From an uncultured Paracoccaceae bacterium (lineage in GTDB: Bacteria; Pseudomonadota; Alphaproteobacteria; Rhodobacterales; Rhodobacteraceae): a stretch of DNA of 64,000 bases. The stretch's first letter is position 1; each line of letters opens with the position of its first letter. Positions 21,168 through 29,789 of this stretch are shown here, piece by piece. The stretch is taken from the NCBI GenBank assembly GCA_937872465.1, contig CALMSR010000038.1, forward strand, positions 1-64,000. Direction: 5' to 3'. The notes beneath the pieces were generated by a model, which worked only from the letters and a program-made list of their open reading frames with translations, searched no databases and had not been told where the DNA came from. A program made the position numbers and the translations under genes.

Positions 21168-21799
21168 GTCAGGCGCACCTTGTCGGCGAAGAGCCGTCCC
21201 AGCGCCTCGTCCGGGGTCTCGTCGATCGGGACGGCGCCGAGCCGGTCGAGCAGCGGCCGGAGCGAGGCGGTCGGGCGGAAGGGCACGACCTCGGCGTGGC
21301 AGCCGTCCGCCCGGCCTTCGAGCCGCGGGGTCTCGGTCACCGCATAGGCGGTGAAATAGGTCGGGTCGTAGATCTCGGCCACGGTCTCGGGGCCGGGGCG
21401 GAAGGGCGTCTCGACCGTGCGGCCGAAGGTGATGACGACCAGCCCGTCCCTGATCTCGGCGGCGGGCTCGAGCGGACCCGAGAGGGCGATGGGGCGGTCG
21501 CCGTCCCAGAGGAAGCTGTCGCCGTCGAAGCCGGCCTCCCAGGTGGTCTGATAGGCGGCGAGCCGCTCCCGGTCGCGGGAGCCCAGCGGGGCTGCGCCGT
21601 CGATGCCGAGATCGTCGAGCATAAGGAGCGAGGTCATCGCGTCGTAGATCCAGGTCACCTCGAGCGTGGCGAGGCGGCCCTGCTTGTCGAAGACGAAACC
21701 CACACCGCCGTCGATGAAGATGTGGGGGTGTGCCTCGACGGCCGCCGGCGCTTGCGCCAGCAGGGCCGCGAGAATCGCAGGGGTCAGGCGGAAGCCCAA
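21158..21799 (-). CDS. zevA: DUF1007 periplasmic metal-binding protein, ZevA-like
   Basis: 213 residues. Signal peptide MGFRLTPAILAALLAQAPAAVEA then HPHIFIDGGVGFVFD, the conserved metal-binding start of the DUF1007 family, and EVTWIYDAMTSLLMLDDLGID. In Haemophilus the homologue ZevA binds zinc. The best start is an unusual TTG at 21799, since no ATG or GTG lies upstream in frame and the signal peptide begins there; translation is probably weak or coupled. It lies 87 bases after znuA on the same strand and overlaps zevB. Confidence 0.82.
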   Translation of the reverse strand: MGFRLTPAILAALLAQAPAAVEAHPHIFIDGGVGFVFDKQGRLATLEVTWIYDAMTSLLMLDDLGIDGAAPLGSRDRERLAAYQTTWEAGFDGDSFLWDGDRPIALSGPLEPAAEIRDGLVVITFGRTVETPFRPGPETVAEIYDPTYFTAYAVTETPRLEGRADGCHAEVVPFRPTASLRPLLDRLGAVPIDETPDEALGRLFADKVRLTCD

Positions 21800-21886
21800 G
21801 GCTCGACGTGGTCCGTTTGCTCGCTCGCGACGAGGCTAGCGCAAATTGCGGGCGAGGGGCAGGGGGGCGGCTTCACCGGTCCGGCA

Positions 21887-22894
21887 TCAGCCGCCGAGGC
21901 ATTCCGCGAGGCTGTCGGCGAGGCCGAGCATCAGTGCCGGGTAGAGGTCCGGCCCCGGCGGCAGCGCCGCGCCGATCGGGTCGAGCACGTCGGTGCGCAC
22001 GCCGGCACCCTCGATGACGGTGCCGAGCAGCTTCGGCTCGAACTGGGGCTCGGTGAAGGCGCAGGAGATCTGCGCGTCGCGCACCCGGTCGTGGATCTCG
22101 GCGACGCGGGCGGCGCCGGGGGCCACGCCCTCCTGGAGCGAGACGCTGCCGGCCGCGGGCATGTCGAACCGGTCCTCGAAATACTGGTAGGCGTCGTGGA
22201 AGACGATGAAACGCTGCCCGCGGACCGGGGCGAGACGATCCTCGATCTCACTCGAGAGCTCCGCCATCTCGGTCGCGAAGGCCTCGGCATTGGCGGCATA
22301 GGCGGCGGCGTTCTCCGGGTCGAGCGGGGCGAGGGCGGCGGCGACAGCACGGGCGGCGGCGACGGCATTCCCGGGGTCGAGCCAGAGATGGCCGTCGGGG
22401 CCGCCGTGTTCGTGTTCGTGGTCGTGGTCGTGGTCGGCGTCCGCGGCCTCGGTGCCATGATCGTGATCGTGATCGTGGTCCGCGGCTTCGCCGGCCTGCC
22501 CGTGATCCTGGCCGTGGTCGTGCTCGTGCGGCTCGAAGGGGCCGCCGCTGCGAATCGGCAGGAGGCGGATGCCGGGCGCGTCCTGGAGCGTGACGCGGGC
22601 GGCTTCGGCGGCCAGCGTGTCGATCGGCCCCGCGAGCCAGGGGTCGAGCGCCGGCCCGACCCAGACCACAAGCCCGGCCTCCTGCAGGAGCTCTGCCTCG
22701 GAGGGGCGAAGCGCGTAGCCGTGCGGCGAGGCGCCGGGCGGAACCACGAGGCCCGGCGCCCCGACCCCCGCCATGACCCGGGCGACGATCGACTGGACGG
22801 GCGCGATATCGGTCGCGACGACCGGCGGCGACGCCGCGGCGGCTCCCGGCATCGCGGCGAGCGCGAGTGCGGCAGCAACTGCCCTTGTTGCCAT
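21887..22894 (-). CDS. znuA: Zinc ABC transporter substrate-binding protein
   Basis: 335 residues, periplasmic high-affinity zinc receptor. Signal peptide residues 1-21, ligand His in ASPHGYALRPSEA, HLWLDPGN, FHDAYQYFEDRF and the C-terminal LDPIGAAL block. A long His/Asp loop (several HDHDHDH runs, around residues 125-165) is typical of ZnuA from low-zinc-adapted bacteria. ATG at 22894 has GGAGGGA upstream and was preferred over a start five codons earlier. First gene of znuA-zevA-zevB, divergent from zur with a Zur-type box between. Confidence 0.95.
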   Translation of the reverse strand: MATRAVAAALALAAMPGAAAASPPVVATDIAPVQSIVARVMAGVGAPGLVVPPGASPHGYALRPSEAELLQEAGLVVWVGPALDPWLAGPIDTLAAEAARVTLQDAPGIRLLPIRSGGPFEPHEHDHGQDHGQAGEAADHDHDHDHGTEAADADHDHDHEHEHGGPDGHLWLDPGNAVAAARAVAAALAPLDPENAAAYAANAEAFATEMAELSSEIEDRLAPVRGQRFIVFHDAYQYFEDRFDMPAAGSVSLQEGVAPGAARVAEIHDRVRDAQISCAFTEPQFEPKLLGTVIEGAGVRTDVLDPIGAALPPGPDLYPALMLGLADSLAECLGG

Positions 22895-22969
22895 GAATGC
22901 TCCCTCCATCTGCGGCTCTTGTGGCCCGACACGGGCCCGACTAGGATGCCGGTTTCACGCGGCGAGATC

Positions 22970-22984
22970 TGTTATAAAGTAACA
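22970..22984. promoter_or_regulatory. Zur box (predicted zinc uptake regulator operator)
   Basis: Perfect inverted repeat TGTTA-N5-TAACA (TGTTATAAAGTAACA) in the 91-base gap between znuA and zur. It matches the A+T-rich Zur boxes of alphaproteobacteria and is the only such site seen in the cluster. It ends one base before the zur ATG, so bound Zur would block both divergent transcripts and autoregulate zur. Confidence 0.8.
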
Positions 22985-22985
22985 T

Positions 22986-23486
22986 ATGACCCGGTCAAGC
23001 GACATCGAGGCGGAGGCCTTCGGCCCGCATGATCACAAGGCGTGCCGGGCGCAGGCGCTGGCGGCCGTCGAGGCCGCCTGCGCGGCGCGGCGGCTGCGGA
23101 TGACGCCGGCGCGGGCCTGCGTGCTCGAGGCGCTGCTCGAGGCGCATCGCGCCATGACCGCCTACGAATTGCTCGACCGGCTGCGGGAGGCGGGGCTGGG
23201 GAGCCAGCCGCCGGTGGCCTATCGCGCGCTGGATTTTCTGGTCAGGAACGGCTTCGTCCATCGCATCGAGCGGCTTTCGGCCTTCGTTGCCTGTACTCAT
23301 GGCGGCGCGGAGCATGTGGCGGTCTTCCTGATCTGCCGCAGCTGCCGGGGCGTGGCGGAGGCGGTCCTGCCGCAGCTCGGCGCCGGGCTGGCGGCCTCGG
23401 CGGCCGGGCAGGGTTTTTGCGTGGAGCGGATGGTGATCGAGGGCGAGGGGCTCTGCGCGCGCTGCCGCGAGGCGGAGGCGGCGTGA
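22986..23486 (+). CDS. zur: Fur-family zinc uptake regulator Zur
   Basis: 166 residues. N-terminal winged helix at about 36-95 (RLRMTPARACVLEALLEAHRAMTAYELLDRL, PVAYRALDFLVRNGFVHRIE), then the dimer domain with structural zinc pairs CRSC and CARC. The THGGAEHVAVFLIC stretch supplies sensor-site ligands. When zinc is plentiful Zur represses uptake genes; the operator overlaps its own promoter. Stop overlaps the GTG of znuC. Leader is nearly absent because the box abuts the ATG. Confidence 0.92.
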   Translation: MTRSSDIEAEAFGPHDHKACRAQALAAVEAACAARRLRMTPARACVLEALLEAHRAMTAYELLDRLREAGLGSQPPVAYRALDFLVRNGFVHRIERLSAFVACTHGGAEHVAVFLICRSCRGVAEAVLPQLGAGLAASAAGQGFCVERMVIEGEGLCARCREAEAA

Positions 23487-24241
23487 GCGCGCCGCTGGTC
23501 TCGGCCAAGGGGCTCGGGGTCACGCGCGGCGGGCATCCGGTGCTGCGCGGGGTCGACATCGCCATCGAGGCCGGCGAGATCGTGACCATCGTCGGGCCGA
23601 ACGGATCGGGCAAGAGCACGCTGCTGCGCCTCCTGATCGGCGCGGAGCGGGCGAGCGCGGGCGAGGTCCGGCGCGCGCCGGGCCTGCGCATCGGCTACGT
23701 GCCGCAGCGGCTGGCTATCGACCACACCATGCCGCTGACCGTAGCGCGCTTCCTCGGTCTCGCCGGCGGCGGCCGGGAGGAGCGGGAGCATGCCCTGCAG
23801 CGCGTCGGGATCGCGGGGCTGGGGGGGCGGCAGATGATCGACCTCTCCGGCGGGCAGCTGCAACGGGCGCTTCTGGCGCATGCGCTCCTGCACCGGCCGC
23901 AGCTGCTGGTGCTCGACGAGGCCGCGCAGGGGCTCGACCAGCCCGGCGTCGCGCGGTTCTACCGGCTGATCGAGGAATTGCGGACCGAGCTGGGCTGCGG
24001 GGTGCTGATGGTCAGCCACGACCTGCATGTGGTGATGAGCGCCTCGGACCGGGTGATCTGCCTCAACGGCCATGTCTGCTGCGAGGGCACGCCGACGGTG
24101 GTCTCGGCGGCGCCGGAATACCGCGCGCTCTTCGGCTTCGGCACCGAGGGGGCGCTGGCGCTCTATCGCCACGAGCACGACCATGCCCATGCCGAGGGCG
24201 CGCCCGGACATCACCATCATCCCGCGGATGCCGAGGCGTGA
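23483..24241 (+). CDS. znuC: Zinc ABC transporter ATP-binding protein
   Basis: 252 residues. Walker A GPNGSGKST at 38-46, signature LSGGQLQRALLAHALL, Walker B LLVLDEAAQGLD and SHDLHVVM. A His-rich tail (HEHDHAHAEG, GHHHH) is usual for ZnuC and may buffer zinc. The GTG start shares bases with the zur stop, and the C-terminal codons overlap the GTG of znuB, so zur-znuC-znuB is one translationally coupled operon. Confidence 0.95.
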   Translation: MSAPLVSAKGLGVTRGGHPVLRGVDIAIEAGEIVTIVGPNGSGKSTLLRLLIGAERASAGEVRRAPGLRIGYVPQRLAIDHTMPLTVARFLGLAGGGREEREHALQRVGIAGLGGRQMIDLSGGQLQRALLAHALLHRPQLLVLDEAAQGLDQPGVARFYRLIEELRTELGCGVLMVSHDLHVVMSASDRVICLNGHVCCEGTPTVVSAAPEYRALFGFGTEGALALYRHEHDHAHAEGAPGHHHHPADAEA

Positions 24242-25062
24242 GCCCGCTCGACGATTTCCTCCTGCGCGCGGTGCTGGCCGGGACCGGCGTCGCGCTGGTG
24301 GCCGGGCCGCTCGGCTGCTTCGTCGTCTGGCGGCGCATGGCCTATTTCGGCGACGCGACGGCCCATGCCGCGCTGATCGGCGTGACCCTGGCGCTCGCCA
24401 CCGAATTGCCGGTGGTGGCAGGGGTGGCGCTCGCGGCGCTCGCCATGGCCCTGACGGTCTCGCTGGCGACCGGGCGGACCTATGCAATGGACACCATGCT
24501 CGGGGTGGCCGCGCATGGGGCGCTGGCGGCGGGGCTGGTGGCGCTGAGCCTGCTCCCCGGCGTGCGCGTCGATCTAATGGGCTATCTCTTCGGCGACATC
24601 CTGGCGGTGAGCCGGAGCGATCTCCTGGTAATCTGGGCCGGGGGGGCGCTGATCCTGGCGCTGCTGGTCTGGCGCTGGCGCGGCCTGCTGCTCGCCACGC
24701 TCAGCGCCGATCTCGCGGCGGCCGCCGGCATCGCGGCGGCGCGCGAGCGGCTGGTGCTGACGGTGGCGCTCGCGCTTCTGGTGGCGGTGGCGCTGAAGGT
24801 CGTCGGCGCGCTGCTCATCACCGCGATGCTGATCGTGCCGGCCGCGGCGGCGCGGGCCTTCGCGCCCACGCCCGAGGCGATGGCGGTGGTCGCGGCCGGT
24901 ATCGGCGCCGTCGCCTCGGCGGGTGGGCTCGCGGCCTCGTTCAGGCTCGATTCGCCGGCGGGACCCTCGATCGTGGTGGCGGCGGTGGTGCTGCTCCTGC
25001 TCGCCAACGGGATCGCCGCGGTTGCGAGGCGCGGCGGCGGCAGGGGCGCCGGGCGGGGGTAG
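24238..25062 (+). CDS. znuB: Zinc ABC transporter permease
   Basis: 274 residues, about eight helices, ABC-3 family. Typical blocks: GPLGCFVVWRRMAYFGDATAHAALIG, DLMGYLFGDILAVSRSDL and LITAMLIVPAAAARAFAPTPEAM. It starts at GTG 24238 overlapping znuC and its stop abuts the stop of the convergent small gene at 25063 with no spacer. Works with ZnuA and ZnuC for high-affinity zinc import. Confidence 0.95.
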   Translation: MSPLDDFLLRAVLAGTGVALVAGPLGCFVVWRRMAYFGDATAHAALIGVTLALATELPVVAGVALAALAMALTVSLATGRTYAMDTMLGVAAHGALAAGLVALSLLPGVRVDLMGYLFGDILAVSRSDLLVIWAGGALILALLVWRWRGLLLATLSADLAAAAGIAAARERLVLTVALALLVAVALKVVGALLITAMLIVPAAAARAFAPTPEAMAVVAAGIGAVASAGGLAASFRLDSPAGPSIVVAAVVLLLLANGIAAVARRGGGRGAGRG

Positions 25063-25296
25063 CTATTCCTCCGCCGCGGGGCCGGCCTTGCCGCGCCGGC
25101 GGCGGGCGGCGCCTTCGAGGTCTTCCTCGAGATATTCCTCCAGATCGACGAGGTCGTGGGGCAGCGGCAGACCCATGGCCTGCATCTCGGCGAGCTTCTC
25201 GCGCAGGCTCTCCTGCAACTCGTGGCGGTCCTCGGGCGCCTTGGCGATTTCGTCCATCAGCATCGCGATCTGCACGCGAAACTGTTCCAGGGCCAT
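25063..25296 (-). CDS. Conserved small acidic coiled-coil-like protein, function unknown
   Basis: 77 residues. Mostly charged helix (DEIAKAPEDRHELQESLREK, AEMQAMGLPLPHDLVDLEEY) with a basic patch ARRRRGK and acidic end. ATG at 25296 is preceded by GGGAGGT, a good ribosome site, and coding periodicity is clear. No family could be named. It is tail-to-tail with znuB and divergent from the universal stress protein gene, so it is not part of the zinc operon. Confidence 0.7.
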   Translation of the reverse strand: MALEQFRVQIAMLMDEIAKAPEDRHELQESLREKLAEMQAMGLPLPHDLVDLEEYLEEDLEGAARRRRGKAGPAAEE

Positions 25297-25357
25297 GGCT
25301 ACCTCCCGCGCTGGTCTGGGGCCGCGCGGCACGATAGCATGCACGGCCGGCGGACAC

Positions 25358-25371
25358 TTGATCTATCGCAA
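25358..25371. promoter_or_regulatory. Weak candidate FNR/FnrL-type site
   Basis: TTGAT-CTAT-CGCAA resembles TTGAT-N4-ATCAA with a good left half and a 3/5 right half. It lies 59 bases before the universal stress protein start, where oxygen regulators often act in relatives. The match is imperfect. Confidence 0.25.
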
Positions 25372-25429
25372 GGCCTGACGGCGCAGCGCAAGCCTAAGCT
25401 TGAGACAAACCTAGACGAGGAGAGGATCC

Positions 25430-26266
25430 ATGCCCTTCAAGACCGTGTTTCTGGCGGTCGGGACGAGCCAGGGCGATGCCGAGATCGACCGCGCCGCCGG
25501 CATCTGCAGTAAGCTCGACGCCCATCTCGCGGTGCTGGTGCTGGGGGTGGCGCCGCCGCCGCCGGCCTCGCCCTACGGGGTCGTCTCCAACGACATCTGG
25601 GCCGGCGAGATCCGCGAGGGCCAGAGCGTCGCGGAGGAGCGTGCCCAGGAGGTCGAGGCGCGGCTCGGCGCGGCGGGCGTCTCGGCGATGGTCGAATCGC
25701 AGTACATCGACCGCGGCACGGTGGCGACGCTCGCGGCCCGCTTCGCGCGCTACGCCGATCTCACGCTGATCCCGCCGGCGGGCGGCGACGGCGAGGCCAT
25801 GCAGAACTGGGTGCTGAACGGGGCGCTCTTCGAATCGGGCCGCCCGGTGCTGCTCCTGCCCGAGGGCGCGGTGCATTTCCCCGACCCGCGCCGGGTGATG
25901 GTCGCCTGGGACGCCAGCGTCGAGGCCTCCAAGGCGGTGCGTGACGCGATCGAGCTGATGTGCGCGGCGGAGAGGGTGGACGTGGTGCTGATCGACCCGG
26001 TGCCCTCCTTCGAGGGGCACGGGCCCGAGCCGGGGGCCGACCTGAGCGCCTATCTGGGGCGGCACGGCATCTCGACCAACGTGCACCGCCTGCCGCGCGA
26101 GGGCCGCGACGAGGCCGAGGTGCTGCGCCGGGCGGCGACGGATCTCGATGCCGAGCTGATCGTGATGGGCGGCTTCGGGCATTCGCGCCTGCGCCAGCGG
26201 ATCTTCGGCGGCACCACGACCAGCATGATGAAATCCCCGCCGACCGCGGTGCTCATGGCGCATTGA
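25430..26266 (+). CDS. Universal stress protein, tandem UspA domains
   Basis: 278 residues in two Usp-like halves. The first (1-140) is degenerate; the second (from about 150, RRVMVAWDASVEASKAVRDA) keeps the nucleotide-binding pattern in GGFGHSRLRQRIFGGTT. Cytoplasmic stress proteins of this kind are induced by starvation, low oxygen or stationary phase. GAGGAGAGG precedes the ATG. Gap 26267-26445 downstream holds no gene. Confidence 0.88.
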   Translation: MPFKTVFLAVGTSQGDAEIDRAAGICSKLDAHLAVLVLGVAPPPPASPYGVVSNDIWAGEIREGQSVAEERAQEVEARLGAAGVSAMVESQYIDRGTVATLAARFARYADLTLIPPAGGDGEAMQNWVLNGALFESGRPVLLLPEGAVHFPDPRRVMVAWDASVEASKAVRDAIELMCAAERVDVVLIDPVPSFEGHGPEPGADLSAYLGRHGISTNVHRLPREGRDEAEVLRRAATDLDAELIVMGGFGHSRLRQRIFGGTTTSMMKSPPTAVLMAH

Positions 26267-26445
26267 GGCCGGCGGCCTTCGGGGCGGGATGGCGGATCCG
26301 TCCCTGACCGCCGCCCGACCCCAAGGCCGAGTTGCGGGAGAGGGAAAAGGCCGCGCCTTCCCCGCCCCCCGATCGCCACGGGTCGATCGGGCGGGGGAAG
26401 CCCCGCCCCGGGTGGGACCGGAGCCAACGGCAAGGGTCGCTGGAA

Positions 26446-27309
26446 TCAGAGCTCGTTCACCGGCACCTTGAGGAAGCGCTTGCCGGATTCGTCGGGCTCG
26501 GGCATCTGGCCGGCGCGCATGTTCACCTGGATCGAGGGGATGATCAGCTTCGGCATGTCGAGGGTGGCGTCGCGGGCCTCGCGCATCCTGACGAAATCCT
26601 CGGCCGTCGCACCGCCGCCCACATGGACGTTGAGCGCCTTCTGCTCCGCGACCGTGGTTTCCCAGGCATACTGGTCGCGGCCCGGCGCCTTGTAGTCGTG
26701 GCCCACGAAGATGCGGGTCTCGTCGGGCAGGGCGAGGATCTTCTGGATCGAGGCATAGAGCGTCTCGGCGGAGCCGCCCGGGAAATCCGCCCGCGCCGTG
26801 CCGAAATCGGGCATGAAGAGCGTGTCGCCGACGAAGGCGGCATCGCCGATCACATAGGTGAGGCAGGCCGGCGTGTGGCCGGGCGTGTGCAGGACGCGAC
26901 CCTGAAGCGCGCCGATCTCGAAGAGGTCGCCCTCCTTGAAGAGCCGGTCGAACTGCGAGCCGTCGCGCTGGAACCGGGTGCCCTCGTTGAAGACCTTGCC
27001 GAAGGTGTCCTGGACCACGGTGATCTTCTCGCCGATGCCGATCCTGCCGCCGAGGCGCTCCTGGAGGTAGGGTGCGGCGGAGAGATGGTCGGCATGGACA
27101 TGGGTTTCGAGCAGCCAGACCGTCTCGAGGCCCCGTTCCTGCACGTAGGCGACGATCGCGTCGGCAGATTTCGTGCCGGTCCGGCCGGAGGAATAATCGA
27201 AGTCGAGCACGCTGTCGACGATGGCGCATTTCCGGCTCTCGGGATCGGTGACGACGAAGGAGACCGTGAAGGTGGCCTCGTCGAAGAAGGCTTCTACGTC
27301 GGGTTGCAT
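26446..27309 (-). CDS. MBL-fold metallo-hydrolase, persulfide dioxygenase/Blh type
   Basis: 287 residues. Metal-binding ETHVHADHL (HxHxDH), HTPGHTPACLTY, GDTLFMPDFGTARADFPGG and VGHDYKAPGR fit the ETHE1/Blh group that oxidises glutathione persulfide or related sulfane sulfur. Start ATG at 27309 gives MQPDVEAFFDEATFTVSFVV, the usual family beginning. A sulfide-responsive regulator (BigR/SqrR) usually accompanies such genes but none is adjacent, so the sulfur role is inferred from family only. Confidence 0.85.
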   Translation of the reverse strand: MQPDVEAFFDEATFTVSFVVTDPESRKCAIVDSVLDFDYSSGRTGTKSADAIVAYVQERGLETVWLLETHVHADHLSAAPYLQERLGGRIGIGEKITVVQDTFGKVFNEGTRFQRDGSQFDRLFKEGDLFEIGALQGRVLHTPGHTPACLTYVIGDAAFVGDTLFMPDFGTARADFPGGSAETLYASIQKILALPDETRIFVGHDYKAPGRDQYAWETTVAEQKALNVHVGGGATAEDFVRMREARDATLDMPKLIIPSIQVNMRAGQMPEPDESGKRFLKVPVNEL

Positions 27310-27546
27310 CGGCGCTCCTGTGGTTCGGGGTCGCCTGCAACATAGGGCGGGGCGCATCACATATCAATAATAGAATGTATCAGGGGCACGTTTCCGGCCA
27401 CGGCCGGGCGCAGACGTGCTAGAATGGCCGGCGCAGCCGATCCCGGCTGCATCGCCGCCGCAGGGGCGGCAGACAACCGGCCCGCCGGTCCGGAACGGGG
27501 ACAGCACGACGGACAGGCGAGAGCCCGGATGAAACGGGGAAACGCC

Positions 27547-27879
27547 ATGCCGTTCTATCTCTATCAAGTGTCCTATTCGACCGAGGCCGTGAAGGCGATG
27601 ATCGCCAATCCCACGGACCGCGCGGCCGCGGCGTCAAAGCTGATCGAAGGCCTCGGCGGCAAGCTGCACCACCTGTTCTTCGCCTTCGGGAAATACGACG
27701 TGGTCTGCCTGATCGAGGCGCCGGACGATGCGGCCGTGGCGGCCGCAGCCATGGCGGTGGCCGCTTCCGGCACGGTTTCGGGGGCGGCGACGACCAAGCT
27801 ATTCACGACGGACGAGGCCATGGCGGTCATGGCGAAGGCCGGAACCGCCGTGGGAACCTACAAGCCGCCCATGGATTGA
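27547..27879 (+). CDS. GYD domain protein
   Basis: 110 residues. GYD family (formerly DUF3303), small ferredoxin-like fold: YQVSYSTEAVKAMIANPTDR, LGGKLHHLFFAFGKYDVVCLIEAPDDAAVAAAAMAV. The name motif G-Y-D appears as GKYDVV. Function unknown. ATG at 27547 fits the family start; an in-frame ATG six codons upstream is possible. Stand-alone between the MBL hydrolase and azoreductase genes. Confidence 0.85.
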   Translation: MPFYLYQVSYSTEAVKAMIANPTDRAAAASKLIEGLGGKLHHLFFAFGKYDVVCLIEAPDDAAVAAAAMAVAASGTVSGAATTKLFTTDEAMAVMAKAGTAVGTYKPPMD

Positions 27880-27927
27880 AGCACCGGACCCCGGCGCCGG
27901 CCCGGGCCGGCCGCCGGGGCAGCGCGA

Positions 27928-28551
27928 TCAGGCGGCGCGGGCCAGCGCCGGCGCCGCCGCGTCGCGCAGGGCCGCGGCGGCGGCGGCGATCGCCTCGGCG
28001 CGGGCCTCGGGGCCGAAGCCGATGCGCTCGGCGCGCACGAAGGTGACGTCCTTCAGGCCGATGAAGCCGAGCAGGTGCCGCAGATAGGGTTCCTGGAAAT
28101 CGGCCGCCTGGGCCGGGCCCTCGCTGTAGAGGCCGCCGCGGCTTTCCACCACGATGACATGCTTGCCCTCGAGCAGGCCCTGCGGCCCGGCCTCGGTGTA
28201 GCGGAAGGTCTCGCCCGCGCGCAGCACATGGTCGAACCAGGACCGCAGGCCGGTGGCGATGCTGAAATTGTACATCGGCGCGCCGATCACCACGACATCG
28301 GCGGCACGAAGCTCGGCGACGAGTTCGTCGGAAAGGGCGCGCGTGGCCAGTTCGGCTTCGGTTTCGGGCGTGCCGCGCACACCGGCGAGGGTCTCCTCGG
28401 TGAGATGCGGCACGGGGTCGCGGCCGAGGTCGCGATGGACGATCCTGGCGGGCGCCTGTTCGGCGAGGGCGGCGACGGCGTCGCGCACCAGCGCCTTCGA
28501 GACCGAGGAGTCGCCGCTGACGGCACTGTCGATGACGAGAATGTTGTTCAT
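27928..28551 (-). CDS. azoR: FMN-dependent NADH-azoreductase
   Basis: 207 residues, flavodoxin-like. MNNILVIDSAVSGDSSVSKAL binds FMN phosphate, PMYNFSIATGLRSWFDHVLRAGETF lines the flavin, and VVESRGGLYSEGP follows. AzoR enzymes reduce quinones and azo compounds with NADH. ATG at 28551. Divergent from a LysR gene with a 115-base intergenic region, the usual arrangement for a quinone-responsive regulator and its target. Confidence 0.92.
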   Translation of the reverse strand: MNNILVIDSAVSGDSSVSKALVRDAVAALAEQAPARIVHRDLGRDPVPHLTEETLAGVRGTPETEAELATRALSDELVAELRAADVVVIGAPMYNFSIATGLRSWFDHVLRAGETFRYTEAGPQGLLEGKHVIVVESRGGLYSEGPAQAADFQEPYLRHLLGFIGLKDVTFVRAERIGFGPEARAEAIAAAAAALRDAAAPALARAA

Positions 28552-28666
28552 GGCGGAAATCCTTCGCGTGATCTCGTTGCGTGACAGGGCGAATATGCGG
28601 TTGCCAGGAACGCGACGCCAGATGCAGGGTCCGGGTAAGACTTTTGCAGAATCCGGAACGATTCCC

Positions 28667-29569
28667 ATGCCGAACCTCGAGGATATCCGCGCCTTCGCCG
28701 AAGTGGTCGCCAGCGGCGGCCTGAGCCGCGCCGGGGCGCGGCTGGGCATGTCCAAGTCCATGATCAGCCGGCGGCTGGCGCGGCTGGAGGCCGAGCTGGG
28801 GGCGCCGCTGCTGGCGCGGACCACCAGGGGCATGTCGCTGACCGAGGCGGGGGCCGATTTCCGGCCCTATGCCGAGCGGATGATCGCCGAATTCGATTCC
28901 GGCCGGGATGCGCTCAGCCGGCAGGGCGAGGCGACCGGCCGCCTGCGGCTGGCGACGCCGCTCTCGTTCGGGACCACGCATCTGGCGCCGGTTCTCGCGG
29001 AGCTGGCGCTGCGCAATCCGCGTCTGGAGATCAATGCCTCCTACAGCGACCGGCGGGTGGACGTGGTCGGCGAGGGGTTCGACGCGGCGATCCGCCTCGG
29101 CATTCTCGCGGATTCCAGCCTGATCGCCCGGCGGATCTCGCCGATCCGCGCGGTCCTCGTGGCGAGCCCGGAGTATCTGGCGCGGCGGGGCATCCCGCGG
29201 AGCCCGGCCGCGCTGGCCGAGCACGAGGTGATCCCGCATGGCGAGGCGGTCTGGCAGTTCCGCCGCGACGGGCGGACGACGACCTTCCATCCGCGCGGCC
29301 GCTTCACCGCCGACAGCGGGGCGGCGGAGCTCGCCGGCGTGGTGGCCGGGCTGGGGATCGCGGCGATGCCGAGCTTTCTCGCCGGTCCGGCGGTCCGGCG
29401 CGGCGAGATCGTCACCCTGCTCGACGATTACGAGATCCCGGCTCTCGGGCTCTACGTGCTGCGGCCGCCGCCGGCCGAGCCGGTGCCGCACAAGATCCGG
29501 GTGCTCACCGACATCATGCTGGAGCATTTCGGCGGCGACGACTGGGACAGGTGCCCGCGCCGGGGCTGA
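28667..29569 (+). CDS. LysR-family transcriptional regulator
   Basis: 300 residues. Winged HTH at 1-60 (MPNLEDIRAFAEVVASGGLS, LGMSKSMISRRLARLEAELG), effector-binding domain from about 90 (TGRLRLATPLSFGTTHLAPVLAELA). It belongs to the DhnA/CrgA-like subgroup that often controls a divergent oxidoreductase; azoR is the likely target. ATG at 28667. Confidence 0.92.
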   Translation: MPNLEDIRAFAEVVASGGLSRAGARLGMSKSMISRRLARLEAELGAPLLARTTRGMSLTEAGADFRPYAERMIAEFDSGRDALSRQGEATGRLRLATPLSFGTTHLAPVLAELALRNPRLEINASYSDRRVDVVGEGFDAAIRLGILADSSLIARRISPIRAVLVASPEYLARRGIPRSPAALAEHEVIPHGEAVWQFRRDGRTTTFHPRGRFTADSGAAELAGVVAGLGIAAMPSFLAGPAVRRGEIVTLLDDYEIPALGLYVLRPPPAEPVPHKIRVLTDIMLEHFGGDDWDRCPRRG

Positions 29570-29604
29570 GCGACGGCGGAACGGGGAGAGGGTGCGGCCG
29601 AGGG

Positions 29605-29690
29605 CGATCGCATGTTATCTCGTTCTTGGTACCACCGTCCCGCAGAACAATGAGGGCAGCGCCCGGCGGTGCACGCCGGGCGGGTGATGA
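29605..29690 (+). repeat. Dispersed intergenic repeat, copy B
   Basis: Lies in the 220-base gap between the LysR gene and the convergent Tat-exported gene. Blocks CGATCGCAT, TCGTTCT, CCGTCCCGC, TGAGGGCAGCGCCCGG and GGTGCACGCCGGGCGGG align in order with copies A and C. The last part is an inverted repeat (CCCGGCG...CGCCGGG) around TGCA. Confidence 0.55.
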
Positions 29691-29789
29691 CGCTGGATGC
29701 GCCCCGAACCCCAGCGACGAGGCCGCTTCGGCGATTGTGATCGTCCTTGGGCAGGGCGGTCGCCGGCCGGGGAGGCGCCTTTCGGCGCG

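Noticed and set aside
22410..22510. Short tandem repeat in znuA
   Set aside because: It is the coding sequence of the His/Asp-rich metal-binding loop, not an independent repeat.
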